Source: Theocolax elegans (lineage: Eukaryota > Arthropoda > Insecta > Hymenoptera > Cerocephalidae). From it: a DNA stretch of 64,000 nt. Below the pieces are notes generated by a model that was not told where the DNA came from, made no database searches, and saw only the letters and a list, made by a program, of their open reading frames with translations. Position numbers and translations under genes: made by a program. Of this stretch, positions 63,312-64,000 are shown piece by piece. How positions within the stretch are numbered: the first letter of the stretch is position 1; every line of letters begins with the position of its first letter. Where the stretch lies: NCBI GenBank assembly GCA_026168455.1, contig CM047431.1, positions 4,183,603 to 4,247,602 on the forward strand, read 5' to 3'.

Positions 63312-64000
63312 TTGTTGGCTTAAATTTATTTTCGCGGTGCGGAGGGGACGTTTGAGCGGGTTTCCGCGCTCGAAGTAGAGGGAATTTGATTCGTAGCCTC
63401 TCTCTCGACCCTCCTCGGAGAGAGAGTGTCGGTGTTTCCCTGATTTTGATTTCCTTCTCTTATCTCTCTTTGTAACTTATAACAATCGCGCTTTATGTGA
63501 CTGGGTTTTTTCGCAATGAAAACAAGTAACTGGTGATCTTATATTATTATTCGATTCGTTATTAATATATCGTGATTCTTGGGAAGTTGGATTAACCGGC
63601 TCGCGCACACCGCGAGTCCCGGAATTATTTCCCCGATCTTCTTTGTTAAATTGCTTGCAACGAGTATTTATTATTATTATAACGAACAAAGGAATCATTT
63701 TTTATCTCTGTCTCTATTTGGTGAAAATTCCGTCTGATTTTGATACTCATTCCAACCACCAAATTGTAAATTCGGTCTATTATAATTACGACTGTTATCC
63801 GAGCGATTTCGTGGGCTATATGAACTGTTTATGGGATTGCGTCGGTTGTTATTATCGAAAAATCTTTCCGCAAAACTTCGTGCTAAGTTGAAACAATTTA
63901 TGACTCCTTGACCAGTCTTAGAACAATATTGACATACAATCGGAGAGTTATTAGAAATATAGTTTACTTTACGCGTTTCTCGAATTGAACGAAAACGAGC
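63312..64000 (-). pseudogene. Tandem duplicate of the gag C-terminal half (runs off window)
   Basis: Repeats 61813-62500 with ~1.5-kb offset, including the CCHC zinc knuckle ('CFHCEK') and the Asn/Arg-rich region. Differs by several substitutions and by one-base homopolymer indels (for example in the knuckle T run near 63507, near 63655 and near 63697) that break the frame. The junction with the first copy has the shared word CTGTACTT. Confidence 0.85.

Overview
This is a stretch of animal, most likely arthropod (probably insect), nuclear DNA. It is AT-rich and built almost entirely from transposable elements, endogenous virus-like DNA and simple repeats. I found no conserved host gene and nothing bacterial. 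The evidence is several non-LTR retrotransposon families (R1-type, Jockey-type and a LINE family with ORF1, endonuclease and RT), a tRNA-Thr-derived SINE, two Ty3/Gypsy retroelements, a CACTA/EnSpm-type transposase, several MITEs and foldback elements, and long (GA)n, (TA)n and (TG)n tracts. The exact species cannot be read from the sequence. Layout: 1-3.3 kb holds three inverted-repeat DNA elements. 3.6-13.4 kb is a chain of minus-strand LINE fragments joined at (GA)n/(GATA)n tracts. 13.4-21.3 kb is a minus-strand R1-type LINE split by a plus-strand Jockey-type LINE (about 15.3-19.5 kb). 22.6-24.9 kb is a decayed minus-strand remnant of a viral gene block (protease, unknown 'DIQ' protein, capsid-like protein), whose protease gene is interrupted by a TTAA-flanked MITE and a SINE. 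25.0-34.3 kb is the most interesting object: a 9.3 kb element with AG...CT termini, long modular terminal inverted repeats and a perfect 6-bp target duplication (CATAAT), which is the Polinton/Maverick insertion signature. It carries a core-like basic protein, a frameshifted F54H12.2-like (candidate capsid) protein, a remnant of the DIQ protein, an adenain-like cysteine protease and three unassigned small genes. No DNA polymerase B, integrase or packaging ATPase is visible, so it is a reduced or non-autonomous copy, or a divergent lineage. 34.9-41.4 kb is foldback DNA, a compound (CGC)n/(TA)n minisatellite and AT-rich repeats. 41.5-59.6 kb is a Ty3/Gypsy complex. Its upstream LTR was invaded by a CACTA-like DNA transposon with 22-bp subterminal repeats (42.36-49.24 kb), part of which lies in a 2.4 kb near-perfect tandem duplication. 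A duplicated 5' UTR, a second partial LTR, gag, a broken pol, a non-env third ORF and a truncated 3' LTR follow. 59.6-61.0 kb is AT-rich repeat with a candidate Helitron 3' end. 61.0-64.0 kb is a second, minus-strand Gypsy-type gag-protease fragment with its own 1.5 kb tandem duplication. How the parts relate: nothing here looks like a host pathway. The genes serve the elements' own copying and, in the Polinton-like element, virion building (core protein, capsid-like protein and maturation protease side by side). The nested insertions give a relative chronology: the CACTA-like element is younger than the Gypsy LTR it interrupts, the Jockey-type LINE is younger than the R1 element, and the MITE and SINE are younger than the viral protease gene they split. 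Three tandem duplications with mostly homopolymer-length differences could be real or could be long-read assembly artefacts.
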